Assembly (NCBI GenBank): GCA_034435375.1
Contig: DAOTXR010000069.1
Coordinates: 62,001 to 126,000, forward strand
DNA length: 64,000 nucleotides
DNA from: DAOTXR01 sp034435375
GTDB taxonomy: Bacteria > Chloroflexota > Anaerolineae > Aggregatilineales > UBA3940
Direction: 5' to 3'
In this document: piece by piece, positions 53,688 to 63,600 of the stretch
Layout of the letters: every line of letters starts with the position of its first letter
Position numbering within the stretch: position 1 is the first letter of the stretch
The notes under the pieces: model-generated
The model's input: the letters and a program-made list of their open reading frames with translations, nothing else
Told to the model about the DNA's origin: nothing
Databases searched by the model: none
Translations under genes and position numbers: made by a program

Positions 53688-55541
53688 CTACAGAGCAGAC
53701 GAGCGAGTCACGATAAACTCTCTGATCATTGCTAGGAATTGGGCTATCGGCACATCCTCCTGGCGCGAGCCATCGCGCTTACGCACGTTTACTGTTTCGT
53801 TGCTGACCTCACGGTCACCCACGACCAGCATATAAGGTACCTTCATCAGCTGCGCAGCGCGGATTTTGGCATTCATGCGCTCTGCCCCTAAATCGGCTTT
53901 CGCACGCACCCCTGCGTCAAACAGCTGGCGAGCAACCCGTGCGGCATAGTCGTTGTGATCGGTGGTGATGGGGATGACGCTCACCTGCTGCGGGGCAAGC
54001 CAGACCGGGAAGTTGCCCGCATAGTGTTCGATCAGGAAGCCGATCATGCGCTCATGGGTGCTGAGCGGCGCACGATGGATGCAAAGTGGCGTCTCCTCCT
54101 GGCCGGTGCGGTTGACGAACTTCAGGTCGAAGCGATCTGGCTGGGCGAAATCTACCTGGTTCGTCGCCAGCGTAAACTCGCGGCCCACCGCGCTCCAGAT
54201 TTGCACATCGATCTTGGGACCGTAGAAGGCGGCTTCATCAGGGACCTCGACGAACGGGATGCCCCCATTCCGCATCGCCTGACGCACCATCTCTTCTGTC
54301 TTCAGCCACAGCCGCTCGTTGTCGACGTACTTCTTGCCTAGACCTTTCTTGTGGTGCGTGCTCAGCCGCATGACATATCTGTCGATGTTAAAGATGCGAA
54401 AATACTCCAGGTACAACCCTATCACGGCCATGAATTCCTGCTCAAACTGCTCTTCTGGCACGTAGATATGGGCATCGTTCATCTGCATTGAACGCACACG
54501 CATCAGGCCAAACAACTCACCGCTCTTTTCATAGCGATAGCAGGTCCCATACTCGCCCAAGCGCAACGGGAGGTCACGATAGCTACGCGGCCTGCTGGCG
54601 AAAATCAAGTGATGCATGGGACAGTTCATTGGCTTGACGTAGTAGCGCACACCCTCCAACTGCATGGGCGGATACATGCTCTCAGCGTAATAGGGCAGGT
54701 GCCCGCTACGCAAGAAAAGGTCCTCTTTTGCCAGATGAGGCGTGCGCACCCGCTCGTAGCCCCCTTTACGCTCCAGCTCCCTGGCCAGCGCCTCCAGCTC
54801 CTCGATCATGATTCCCCCATTGGGCAACCACAGTGGAAGCCCTGGGCCAACCTCATCGGCGAAGGTAAAGATTTCCAGGTCACGGCCCAACCTGCGATGG
54901 TCGCGTTTCTTAGCTTCCTCCAACATGTGGAGATAATCCTGAAGCTCCTTTTTGTTGCGCCAGGCTGTGCCGTAGATGCGCTGGAGCATGGGGTTGTTCT
55001 CATCACCCCGCCAGTAGGCCCCTGCCACGCTCAGCAACTTGAAAGAGTCGGCGGGAACCTTGCCGGTGTGTTCAATGTGTGGGCCACGGCACAGGTCGGT
55101 GAACGTGTTGTGGGTGTAGATCGAGATCACCACCGGCTCGTTCGTCTCCTCGCCGTATTCGTCCATGCCTCCCTGGACCAGACCTTCGATCAGCTCCAAC
55201 TTAAAAGGCTGATCCTTGAACAGTCCACGGGCTTCCTCCGCGCTAACCTGCCGATACATGAAGGGATGTTTGCCAGCGATGATCTGGCGCATCCGCTTCT
55301 CGATCTTTTCCAGGTCCTCAGGCGTGAAGGATCGCGGCTTCCCCTGCTCGTCAACCCCCAGATCGAAGTCGTAGTAGAAGCCATCTTCAATAGGCGGCCC
55401 AATGGCCAGCTTGGCCTCTGGATACAGCTCAAGCACTGCCTCGGCCATGATGTGCGCTGCTGAGTGCCGGATCCGGTACAGGTCGGTTTCGGCATAGGGC
55501 ACAGCTTGTCCTTGATGTTCCTGCTCTTTTACGTCAGCCAC
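53688..55541 (-). CDS. thrS: Threonyl-tRNA synthetase lacking the TGS domain
   Basis: 617 residues from GTG 55541, with AGGAGG upstream; TTG 55565 is a longer alternative. The N2 editing domain starts at once (RIRHSAAHIMAEAVLEL, IGPPIEDGFYYDFD), so the N-terminal TGS/ubiquitin-like domain of ~60 residues is missing. Class II core motifs: motif 1 region, Zn ligands Cys in PMNCPMHHLIFASR and His in IHRAPLSTHERMIG, and TCYRYEKSGELFGLMRVRSM for motif 2. The anticodon-binding domain closes it (PQQVSVIPITTDHND). Transcription is T-box controlled. Confidence 0.94.
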   Translation of the reverse strand: MADVKEQEHQGQAVPYAETDLYRIRHSAAHIMAEAVLELYPEAKLAIGPPIEDGFYYDFDLGVDEQGKPRSFTPEDLEKIEKRMRQIIAGKHPFMYRQVSAEEARGLFKDQPFKLELIEGLVQGGMDEYGEETNEPVVISIYTHNTFTDLCRGPHIEHTGKVPADSFKLLSVAGAYWRGDENNPMLQRIYGTAWRNKKELQDYLHMLEEAKKRDHRRLGRDLEIFTFADEVGPGLPLWLPNGGIMIEELEALARELERKGGYERVRTPHLAKEDLFLRSGHLPYYAESMYPPMQLEGVRYYVKPMNCPMHHLIFASRPRSYRDLPLRLGEYGTCYRYEKSGELFGLMRVRSMQMNDAHIYVPEEQFEQEFMAVIGLYLEYFRIFNIDRYVMRLSTHHKKGLGKKYVDNERLWLKTEEMVRQAMRNGGIPFVEVPDEAAFYGPKIDVQIWSAVGREFTLATNQVDFAQPDRFDLKFVNRTGQEETPLCIHRAPLSTHERMIGFLIEHYAGNFPVWLAPQQVSVIPITTDHNDYAARVARQLFDAGVRAKADLGAERMNAKIRAAQLMKVPYMLVVGDREVSNETVNVRKRDGSRQEDVPIAQFLAMIREFIVTRSSAL

Positions 55542-55589
55542 TGGTTCTGTCCTCCTCACAACCAACTGCCTAACGCTGCCTAACGGATG

Positions 55590-55845
55590 AAAAAAGAAAA
55601 CCCCACGCCCGATCGGGGCGTGGGGTCAAACACGCGGTTCCACCCAAACTTCAGTCGATGCGGATCAAAACACCGACGCTCTAAAGCCTGTAACGTGGGC
55701 TGCACGTCACCCCATACTTGCCCCACCAGGGCTTTGAGGGATGCACTCGCGGGAGGTTTTCACTGTAGTCTGACAAAAGAGGCTTCCAGCCAATGACCTC
55801 TTCTCTCTGATGCCGACAGGCAGCTACTCGTCCCGCTCGACGCTT
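55590..55845 (-). promoter_or_regulatory. T-box riboswitch controlling thrS
   Basis: On the minus strand the diagnostic T-box GGGTGGAACCGCG (55645-55633) is followed by a terminator CCCCACGCCC / GGGCGTGGGG (55601-55625) with a T-rich tail (55600-55590). The Stem I base pairs as GCGGGA (55836-55831) with TCCCGC (55754-55749), and CGAGTAG at the 5' side matches the GA-motif side. In the 3' strand of the specifier loop, GTGAAAACC places ACC (55757-55755), a Thr codon, which agrees with the downstream thrS. Uncharged tRNA-Thr should stabilise antitermination. T-boxes are less common outside Firmicutes. Confidence 0.85.
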
Positions 55846-56017
55846 TACAATGCCTTAAATTGGTCCAAATGTGCTTTCTGAATCGTTGCTCACACCGGTT
55901 CGGAACGACAAGCATAGTGGGTCCAAATTAGACTTTACTCAAACCACACGCTTCTCGTTGCCAACCCTGGGCGTCAGATGACAACGAAGTCAGGTACACA
56001 AATGGTAAGTGCAACTC

Positions 56018-56323
56018 ATGGTCTACAATCTCATCACTGACATTTACTATAATGCGCTTTGCGAGGATTCGCAAGAGCAGCTGGCGCATTTGCAGCGGGC
56101 TGACGCCCACCTGAACAAGCTGCGGCTGTACCTGTGGCTGGCCCATCAGTGGGGCTGGCTGACTGCCGGGCAGTACCGGCATGTGAGCGCGATGGTGGCC
56201 GAAGTGGGCAGGCTGCTGGGCGGGTGGGTCAGGCTGAGCAGGGGCCGACTCATCGGGATGCTGGCAGCGAGTCCGGCTCCAGGTCATCAAGCACTAGCAC
56301 GCGGACCTCTTTCACGCGCGTGA
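56018..56323 (+). pseudogene. Orphan Avd-like (four-helix bundle) fragment
   Basis: From ATG 56018 the frame encodes ITDIYYNALCEDSQEQLA and then RADAHLNKLRLYLWLAHQWG, TAGQYRHVSAMVAEVGRLLG. These align with helices 2-4 of Avd, the accessory protein of diversity-generating retroelements, and of related 23S rRNA intervening-sequence proteins. Helix 1 (about 30 residues) is missing, with a stop directly upstream, and the last ~25 residues run antisense into a PIN toxin gene. No reverse transcriptase or template/variable repeats are in the window, so it is probably a remnant. Confidence 0.55.
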
Positions 56324-56718
56324 TGCCTCGGTCATTGGTCAGGAAGGCGTCACAGCCGGTCTCGACCGCTGCTGCCAGATGTAGGGCGTCGGGTGTGCGC
56401 AGGTCATAGCGGGCACGCAGCCTGGCAGCAGATTCCGCGATCGGCGCTGTCACATCACACAGGTGAAAACGCTTGCTCCTGGCCAGTATGTCACGATACT
56501 CCTGTGCAAGCCGGGCATCTCCCAGTTTGACAGGATGAACCAGTACTTCGGTCAACGTGATCACCGAGCTAACCATCTCAACAGATGCTGCCGCCGCTGC
56601 TTCCATGACAGCATCCATTTTCAGGACATGGACCGGGTGCTCTTCAACTATAATAGATCAATGGTGCTGTCTCAATATACAGCCGCCTGACACCCTCAAG
56701 CGCGCTGCGCACCTTCAT
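56250..56718 (-). pseudogene. VapC-like PIN toxin, frameshifted
   Basis: The intended start is ATG 56718, overlapping the antitoxin stop by one base (TGATG). Frame 1 reads MKVRSALEGVRRLYIETAPL and then IYYS-stop. The rest of the PIN domain, IIVEEHPVHVLKMDAVMEA, then MVSSVITLTEVLVHPVKLGD and TPDALHLAAAVETGCDAFLT, resumes one base on, about 56649. A single extra A there restores frame. The catalytic Asp of the first motif reads Glu (YIETAP). The family cleaves tRNA or RNA. It is therefore probably inactive unless the shift is a sequencing error or is programmed. Confidence 0.8.
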
Positions 56719-56936
56719 CAGCGTGTATCCCATTCATCGCGCAGCCGGTCAACGTATTCCTGAGCATCAATACCCTGCCAGATTTCCTTGCCCAGCCCAC
56801 GCAGCTCTGTGAGACTGCGTTTTCCCGATACGCTGGCATCCTCATCCAGCATATCCACTAGCCGCTTGACCAGCTCTTTGCGCTCCTCCGCGCTGAGCGC
56901 TCTGGCCTGTTCCACGATCTGCGCTACTGTCACCAT
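56718..56936 (-). CDS. VapB-like antitoxin
   Basis: 72 residues, ATG 56936. Contains MVTVAQIVEQARALSAEERK then LTELRGLGKEIWQGIDAQEY and VDRLRDEWDTR. The second half is a segment common in small antitoxins beside PIN toxins. It ends by one-base overlap with the PIN gene start, a typical toxin-antitoxin arrangement. Antitoxin would bind and neutralise the toxin and autorepress the operon; the DNA-binding fold is not obvious. Confidence 0.8.
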   Translation of the reverse strand: MVTVAQIVEQARALSAEERKELVKRLVDMLDEDASVSGKRSLTELRGLGKEIWQGIDAQEYVDRLRDEWDTR

Positions 56937-57438
56937 ATTCCTGCCCTCATCACCTCATTCCACACAGCTAATTGTACCAGAAAAGAGCGGGCGTGACGGG
57001 ATCGCCGCAGCGTTCCGGGTCACGCCTTTTGTGGTGGAGTTGGCGGGATGCTCAAGCACCCAGGCAAACTCCCAAAGAGAATGACAGAGCTGTTCTTCCC
57101 ATATGCGCCCGACGTACTGCTGCACGTGCGGGCCAGGCCAGCCTGCGCTGTTCTTCTGATCGCCTCAGCGCGGAGACCTCGGCAGGGCAACCGGCGACCA
57201 AAGGTCGCTTGGGGTCGCCCCTACGTCGCCGCGCACCAGCCGGGGGCATCTGCCAGGCGGCCTGACTGGTGAGCCGCGTGACGCACGACAGCGCCCACTG
57301 GACAGCTAACAGCATACTCCACGAAACCGATTTTGGCGATTCGCGCTCGCGGCGCTGCGCGCACGCTCGCGCCAGATCCAGAGAGTCAGAGAGCAGAGAG
57401 CAGAGCGTCATGGAAGAACAGGGACGGCACCCCCCACT
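56937..57438. other. Accessory gap without gene
   Basis: About 500 nt with no convincing coding frame. A stretch near 57180-57240 contains GGCGACC-AAA-GGTCGC and GGGGTCGCCCCTACG, reminiscent of dispersed GC-rich intergenic repeats. The bases before 57420 show short imperfect tandem CAGAGAG units. The truncated kinase gene starts at its end. Confidence 0.5.
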
Positions 57439-58812
57439 ATGAGCCATGAACTGCGGACGCCGCTTAATGCAATCATGGGATTTTCTGAATTAATGCTAAG
57501 AGATGAGACGCTGACTCCCGTACAACGTCAAAACCTAGAAATCATTATGCGCAGCGGCGAGCATCTGCTGGGGATCATCAATGAGGTATTGGAGCTGACA
57601 AAAGTCGAGACAGGGCATGCGGAGCTGGTGAAAGAACCCTTTGATCTCCACTCCTTGCTCAACGATATAGAAGACATGTTCCGCCTCCGCGTCCGCGAAA
57701 AGGGGCTGACGCTCTCCTTCGAGTGTGCACCCGACGTGCCGCGATATATCTACGCTGATCGGGGCAAATTGCGACAGGTGTTAATTAATCTGCTGGGGAA
57801 CGCAGTCAAGTTTACCCAAGAAGGGCAGATTGGACTGCGTGTCAAGAGTATACCCGATATTACCGTAGCTTGCGGGCACTGCCAGTTGCAGTGGGAAGTG
57901 TTCGATACAGGGATTGGGATCGCGGAGCAAGACCTAACGCGCATTTTTGAGGCTTTTGTGCAAACAGACGCTGGATATTTCACACTGGGTGGCACCGGCC
58001 TGGGGCTGACGATCAGCCAGAAGTTTGTGACCATGATGGGGGGACAGATCAAAGTCACTAGCCAAGTTGGCCGGGGCAGTCGTTTCTGGTTTGAAATCCA
58101 AGTTGAACTGCCGGAGCTGGCTGAAATTGAGCGAACCCTGTCTGAAGTCCGTCGTCAGGTAGTAGCTCTGAGGGCGGGCCAACCCACTTACCGCCTGTTG
58201 GTGACTGAAGATATCCGTGAGAGTCGCGAGATGCTCACACAGTTATTGAATGAATGGGGGTTTGAGACCCGTAGTGCAGAAAATGGAGCTGAGGCTGTTC
58301 AGGTTTGGGAAGAATGGCAACCCCACTTGATCTGGATGGACATGCGGATGCCGGTCATGGATGGGCTGGAAGCTACCCGCAAGATCAGAACGGCGGAAAA
58401 AGATGATCACAACACGATCATCATCGCCTTGACGTCCAGCGCATTTCAAGAGGATCACATCCGTGTTCTGGAAAAGGGTTGTGACGATTTTTTGGGCAAG
58501 CCTTTTCGCCAACTGGATATTGCGGAGATGCTCATCAAGCATCTGGGTGTGCAGTTCGAATACAAGGAAGTGAAAGAACCCCCTGCCAAAATATCCGAAA
58601 GGCCAGACACCCTCGATCTGACAACTCTCCCTGCCGAATGGCGCTCGGAATTACATCAGGCGGCTATTAAAGCAGACGGGCTTATGATTGCGGCACTGGC
58701 CGAGCAAATCCGATCACAAAGACCGGACCTGACTACCGTCCTCACCAAACTAGCGAACAACTTCGACTACGATGCCATCCTGATCGCCCTGGATCAGGTC
58801 CCTGATAAGTGA
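57439..58812 (+). CDS. Hybrid histidine kinase/receiver protein, N-terminally truncated
   Basis: 457 residues. Begins with the H-box itself, MSHELRTPLNAIMGFSELM, lacking any sensor or linker. HATPase region: LRQVLINLLGNAVKFT (~115), DTGIGIAE and GGTGLGLTIS (~190). A receiver domain follows (~250-370) with LIWMDMRMPVMDGLEA and GKPF. A C-terminal 70-residue tail (LPAEWRSELHQAAIKADGLM) recurs in hybrid kinases. No Shine-Dalgarno is seen and upstream sequence is unrelated, so the 5' end seems to be lost. It may still work with the next gene. Confidence 0.75.
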   Translation: MSHELRTPLNAIMGFSELMLRDETLTPVQRQNLEIIMRSGEHLLGIINEVLELTKVETGHAELVKEPFDLHSLLNDIEDMFRLRVREKGLTLSFECAPDVPRYIYADRGKLRQVLINLLGNAVKFTQEGQIGLRVKSIPDITVACGHCQLQWEVFDTGIGIAEQDLTRIFEAFVQTDAGYFTLGGTGLGLTISQKFVTMMGGQIKVTSQVGRGSRFWFEIQVELPELAEIERTLSEVRRQVVALRAGQPTYRLLVTEDIRESREMLTQLLNEWGFETRSAENGAEAVQVWEEWQPHLIWMDMRMPVMDGLEATRKIRTAEKDDHNTIIIALTSSAFQEDHIRVLEKGCDDFLGKPFRQLDIAEMLIKHLGVQFEYKEVKEPPAKISERPDTLDLTTLPAEWRSELHQAAIKADGLMIAALAEQIRSQRPDLTTVLTKLANNFDYDAILIALDQVPDK

Positions 58813-58819
58813 GAGGACA

Positions 58820-59986
58820 ATGCAAAACCATACTGCCAGCCAACCTCCCGAAGAGATTCTGATTGTAGATGATGTACCGGAAAACCTGCGTTTGCTGTCA
58901 CAAATGCTTACTGAGCATGGCTACAGGGTTCGTGCGGTCCGCAACGGCTCACATGCTCTCATGGCGGCACAAGCCGCTCCACCTGATCTCATCTTATTAG
59001 ACATTGTTATGCCAGAGATGGATGGCTATGAAGTATGCCGGCAATTGAAAGAGGATGAGCGCACACGAGATATTCCGGTTTTATTCATCAGCGCTCTCGG
59101 TGATGTAGAGAATAAGCTCAAGGCGTTTAACAGTGGCGGAGTAGACTATGTCACCAAACCCTTCCAGGTGCCGGAAGTGTTGGCTCGCGTTCGCACTCAC
59201 CTGACTTTGCGGAGATTGACCCGAAACCTGCAGATGGCCAACGCCGAATTGGCACGGCAGGCTGAGGAACTGTCGAAGCAGAATGCGGAACTGGATGCAT
59301 TCGCCCATACTGTCGCACACGATCTCAAAGGCCCACTTGCCATGCTCTTCGGCTATGCTACCTTGCTGACAGAAAGATGGGGAACTTCGCCCCCTGAGGA
59401 TGTCGCGCGGTGTTTGAAGTTCATGGAGGCGGGAGCGAAGAAGGGGTGCGATATTGTTGAGGCGCTACTTCTGCTCGCCTCAGTTCGGAAGCAGACCCAC
59501 ATTCACACACAACCGCTGGATATGGCCCAGGTTATTAAGGAGGCTCAGCAACGCCTGGCAGACATAATACAAGGCCGTCAGGCTGAAGTACTGGTACAGG
59601 AACACTGGCCAGTTGTTGCCGGGTATGCGGTTTGGGTCGAAGAGGTATGGGTGAACTATATCAGCAATGCGATAAAGTACGGCGGCACACCCCCCCGCGT
59701 TGAGATAGGTGCTACCGAGCAGTCTGATGGATACGTTCGTTTCTGGGTAAGGGATAATGGTCCTGGCATCCCCGACGAAGAATTGTCTCACTTGTTTGTT
59801 GAATTTGGCCGATTGGGCGAGGTCCGCCTCAAGGAAGGGCACGGTCTGGGGTTATCTATTGTAAAACGCATTCTTGGTCGTCTTGGCGGCCAAGTCGGCG
59901 TTGAAAGCACTGTGGGCGAAGGTAGCACTTTCTGGTTTACATTGCCCCTTGCAGAACAACAGGATGCTTCCAGTAACTCCGGTTGA
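58820..59986 (+). CDS. Receiver-histidine kinase (REC-HisKA-HATPase)
   Basis: 388 residues, 7 nt after the hybrid kinase, with AGAGGAC upstream. Receiver domain 1-125 (EILIVDDVPENLRLLSQ, LILLDIVMPEMDGYE, TKPFQVP), a coiled linker, a HisKA domain with the His in FAHTVAHDLKGPLAMLFG (~165), and HATPase (VNYISNAIKYG, DNGPGIPDEE, GHGLGLSIVKR). It appears intact. It could relay phosphate from the upstream hybrid kinase to another regulator. Confidence 0.87.
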   Translation: MQNHTASQPPEEILIVDDVPENLRLLSQMLTEHGYRVRAVRNGSHALMAAQAAPPDLILLDIVMPEMDGYEVCRQLKEDERTRDIPVLFISALGDVENKLKAFNSGGVDYVTKPFQVPEVLARVRTHLTLRRLTRNLQMANAELARQAEELSKQNAELDAFAHTVAHDLKGPLAMLFGYATLLTERWGTSPPEDVARCLKFMEAGAKKGCDIVEALLLLASVRKQTHIHTQPLDMAQVIKEAQQRLADIIQGRQAEVLVQEHWPVVAGYAVWVEEVWVNYISNAIKYGGTPPRVEIGATEQSDGYVRFWVRDNGPGIPDEELSHLFVEFGRLGEVRLKEGHGLGLSIVKRILGRLGGQVGVESTVGEGSTFWFTLPLAEQQDASSNSG

Positions 59987-59991
59987 CTCGA

Positions 59992-60517
59992 TCATAGCAA
60001 GGGCAAAGTCATATGGCTTGCGTCTACGATGGCGGCAGCGCGGGTAAGACCGAAAGCCAGGCCGAGCTTGATCTCAAGGCACTCTTCACCCAGCACGCCT
60101 ATCCGCCCCTGCATCAGGGGGTAGGCGTCAGGCTTGAGCCTGCCCCGCTCATCCAGGAGGACTGATAGCAGCCTGCCGAAGAGTGGCAGTACGACCTTCA
60201 CCTCATCCACATCCACGACCAGGTTTCACCCGTCCGCGCGGACATAGTGAGTGCCTTTCAGATGGAAAGCCAGCGCCTCGGCATCGCGATAGTAGTCAAC
60301 TGGCAGGCCCGGTGACGACCTTCGCCCGCGCATACTCCACGTCCGGCAGCAGCAGAGTGAAGGCGGCATCAGCCAAGTGGGTAACGATGGGGGTACCCAC
60401 CCGGTGGCGGTCGCGCGAGCTGCACACCGATTCCGGGAGGCCCACGAAAACTTGTGGGAGAAACTGCAAGTTCGAACCCAAAGTTGACTTTGTAGGCAGA
60501 ACGCGGGATATGGCCAT
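59992..60517 (-). pseudogene. Broken coding region of unknown family
   Basis: On the minus strand a coding-like frame (60517-60296: LPQVFVGLPESVCSSRDRHR, then VTHLADAAFTLLLPDVEYAR) continues after a frameshift near 60296 as VDYYRDAEALAFHLKGTHYV, is cut by a stop at 60226-60228, and resumes in the same frame as VDEVKVVLPLFGRLLSVLLD and LGEECLEIKLGLAFGLTRAA. The three pieces together would give about 170 residues. No family recognised. It is adjacent to the helicase gene but on the opposite strand. Confidence 0.5.
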
Positions 60518-60626
60518 TCTGTTAGAATAGAAGAGGCGCTGCTATTGGACGTCCCCACTGATTTCCTCTGGCAGTTCAACCCAATTGCACAGGGCGCTTC
60601 GCGCACAAATGCTGGCGAGGTGAGCG

Positions 60627-63600
60627 ATGGTAAGACTGGAAGGACTGAAACCAGGTTTGCGGGTCAAAGGCATTGTCCCGCAGCAGCCTGTACTGGTCGT
60701 TGATGTGAAATGGCACGGCGAGAACGCCATTGAGCTGTTCTACAAGCGGGTGGATGGGCAGCCGGGGATGCAGCTGCTGTACCGTGGCGATGAAGCCAGC
60801 CTGGAGATTGTCGAGGCGGCGGGCGCCCGGAGCTTCAATGCGGATGGTGCTGTGTTCCGGCTGGTATCGGAGGCGTACCGCATCCGTCTCGCTCACCTGT
60901 TTGACCCGGTGCTGGCTGTGCATATCTCGTTGATTGAGCCGCTGCCCCACCAGATCACAGGGGTCTACGGCGAGATGCTGACCCGCCAGCCGCTGCGCTA
61001 CCTGTTGGCTGACGACCCCGGCGCGGGCAAGACGATCATGGCCGGGTTGCTGATCAAGGAGCTGTTTGTTCGGGGCGACGTGCGCCGCTGCCTGATCTGC
61101 GTGCCGGGCAATCTGGCCGCCCAGTGGCAGGATGAGCTGTGGTTCAAGTTCCAGCTTCGCTTTGACATCCTGACCCGCGAGACGGTCGAAGCCTCCGTCA
61201 CAGGCAATCCGTTCACTGAGCGTGACCTGGTCATCATCCGGCTGGACCAGGTCGCCCGCAGCGATGACCTGCAGGAAAAGCTGCGCCGCACCGACTGGGA
61301 CCTGATCGTGGTGGACGAAGCGCACAAGATGTCGGCCTCCTTCTGGGGTGGCGACCTCAAGGCCACCCGCCGCTACCGGCTGGGAGAGCTGCTGAGCGGG
61401 CTTACGCGCCATTTTCTGCTGGTGACGGCCACGCCGCACAATGGCAAAGAGGAAGATTTTCAGCTTTTTCTGAAGCTCCTCGACCCCGACCGCTTTGAAG
61501 GACGCTTCCGGGAAGGCGTGTACGAAGTGGACGTATCGGACATCATGCGGCGGATGGTCAAGGAAAGCCTGCGGCGCTTTGACGGGCGCCCGCTGTTCCC
61601 AGAGCGGCGGGCCTACACGGTGGACTACCAGCTGTCTGCCGTTGAGATGCAGCTCTACCATGCTGTGACCGAGTATGTGCGCGAGGAGTTCGACCGGGCC
61701 GACCAGCTTGAAGATGACAGCCGCCGGGGCACGGTTGGCTTTGCGCTGACCGTCCTGCAGCGCCGCCTGGCCTCGTCGCCTGAGGCAATCTACCAATCGC
61801 TGAAGCGGCGGCGCGAGCGCCTGCAGAAGCGCCTGCGCGAGGCGGAAGCCGCCCGACGCCAGACGCTGGCCGGTGAGGGAGAGACGCTGTACGACGAAGA
61901 GTATCTGGACGACCTGGACGACGCACCCGCCGAAGAGACGGAGATCATCGAGGAGCAGGTGCTGGACAGCGCCACCGCTGCCCGGACCATCGCCGAGCTG
62001 AGGGCCGAGATCGAGACGCTGCGGAGGCTGGAGCGGATGGCCTTCGAGGTGCGCCAGTCCGGCGCCGACCGCAAGTGGGAGCAGCTGGCGACCATCATCC
62101 AGGACGACGAGCATATGGTCGGGCCGGGCGGCGCACGCCGGAAGCTGGTCATCTTCACCGAGCACCGCGACACGCTCAGATACCTGTGGGAGCGCATCAG
62201 CACGCTGTTTGGGCGCGAGGACACCACGGTCTCTATCGATGGGAGTCTGACCCGCGAGCAGCGCCGCGCCGCCGAAGACCGCTTCCGCAACGACCCGGAC
62301 GTGCACTTCCTGGTCGCTACCGACGCCGCCGGGGAGGGCATCAACCTACAGCGGGCGCACCTGATGATCAACTACGACCTGCCCTGGAACCCCAACCGGC
62401 TGGAGCAGCGCTTCGGGCGTATCCACCGCATCGGTCAGACCGAGGTGTGCCACCTGTGGAACCTGGTGGCCGGCGAGACGCGCGAGGGATACGTCTATGA
62501 GCGGCTGCTCAAGAAGCTGGAGACGGAGGGCCAGGCGCTCAACGGGCAGGTGTTTGACGTGCTGGGCAAGCTGTTCGAGGAGACGCCGCTGCGCGAGCTG
62601 CTCATCGAGGCTATCCGCTACGGCAACCGGCCTGACGTGCGCGCTCGGTTGGGGCAGGCTGTGGACAACGCCGTAGACCGCGAGCGAGTTCGCGAGCTGC
62701 TGGAAACCAGGTCGCTGGTAACGCAGGTGATGGATATCAGCCAGATCGAGGCCATCCGCGCTGACATGGAGCGCTATGCTGCCAGACGGCTGCAACCGCA
62801 CTACATCAAGACCTTTTTCGTGCAGGCGTTCGAGACGCTCGGCGGGCGGCTCAACGAGCGTGAGCCAGGCCGCTACCAGATCACCCATGTCCCGGCGGCC
62901 ATCCGTGACCGGGCCAGGGAGATGGGCACGGTGCTGCCCGTCCTGCGCGAGTATGAGCGTGTGTGCTTCGAGAAAGCCCTCATCAGCGTGCCGGGCCAGC
63001 CGCTGGCCGACTTTCTGTGCCCTGGCCACCCGCTGCTGGATACCGTGATTGACCTGGTGCTGGACAGACACGGCGAGGCGCTGCGCTCCGGCGCGGTGCT
63101 GGTGGACCCCACCGACCCCGGCACACAGCTACGGGCGCTGTTCTTCCTGGAACAGACCATCTGCGATGCAGCAGGGCAGACCATCTCGCGCGAGGCACAC
63201 TTCGTCGAGGTGGACGAGGCGGGGAACATCCGCGCGGGCGGCAGCGCGCCCTACCTGGACTACCGCCCGGCGACGCCGGAGGAAATGGCGCGGCTGGCCC
63301 CGCACCTTGAGGCTGGGTGGCTTTCCAGCGGTGCGCTTGAGGCGCAGGTGACCGGCTTTGCCATTGAGCAACTTGTGCCGCAGCACCTAGAGCGGGTGCG
63401 GTCGCGGCGCGAGACGCTGATTGACAAAACGCTGGCCGCTGTGCAGGAGCGGCTGACCCGCGAGATCAATACCTGGGACCGGCGGGCGCGCGAGCTGCGC
63501 GAGCAGGAGCGCAGCGGGAGGCCCAACGTGCGGCTCAACTCTCAGTTGTGCCAGCAGCGCGCCGACGAGCTGCATGCCCGGCTGGAGCGCCGCAAGGCGG

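Noticed and set aside
54609..55463. 284-codon plus-strand frame opposite thrS
   Set aside because: Antisense to class II synthetase motifs.
60576..62306. Long open frame on the minus strand through the helicase gene
   Set aside because: It is antisense to clear helicase motifs and rich in low-complexity residues. GC-rich third positions make such shadows.
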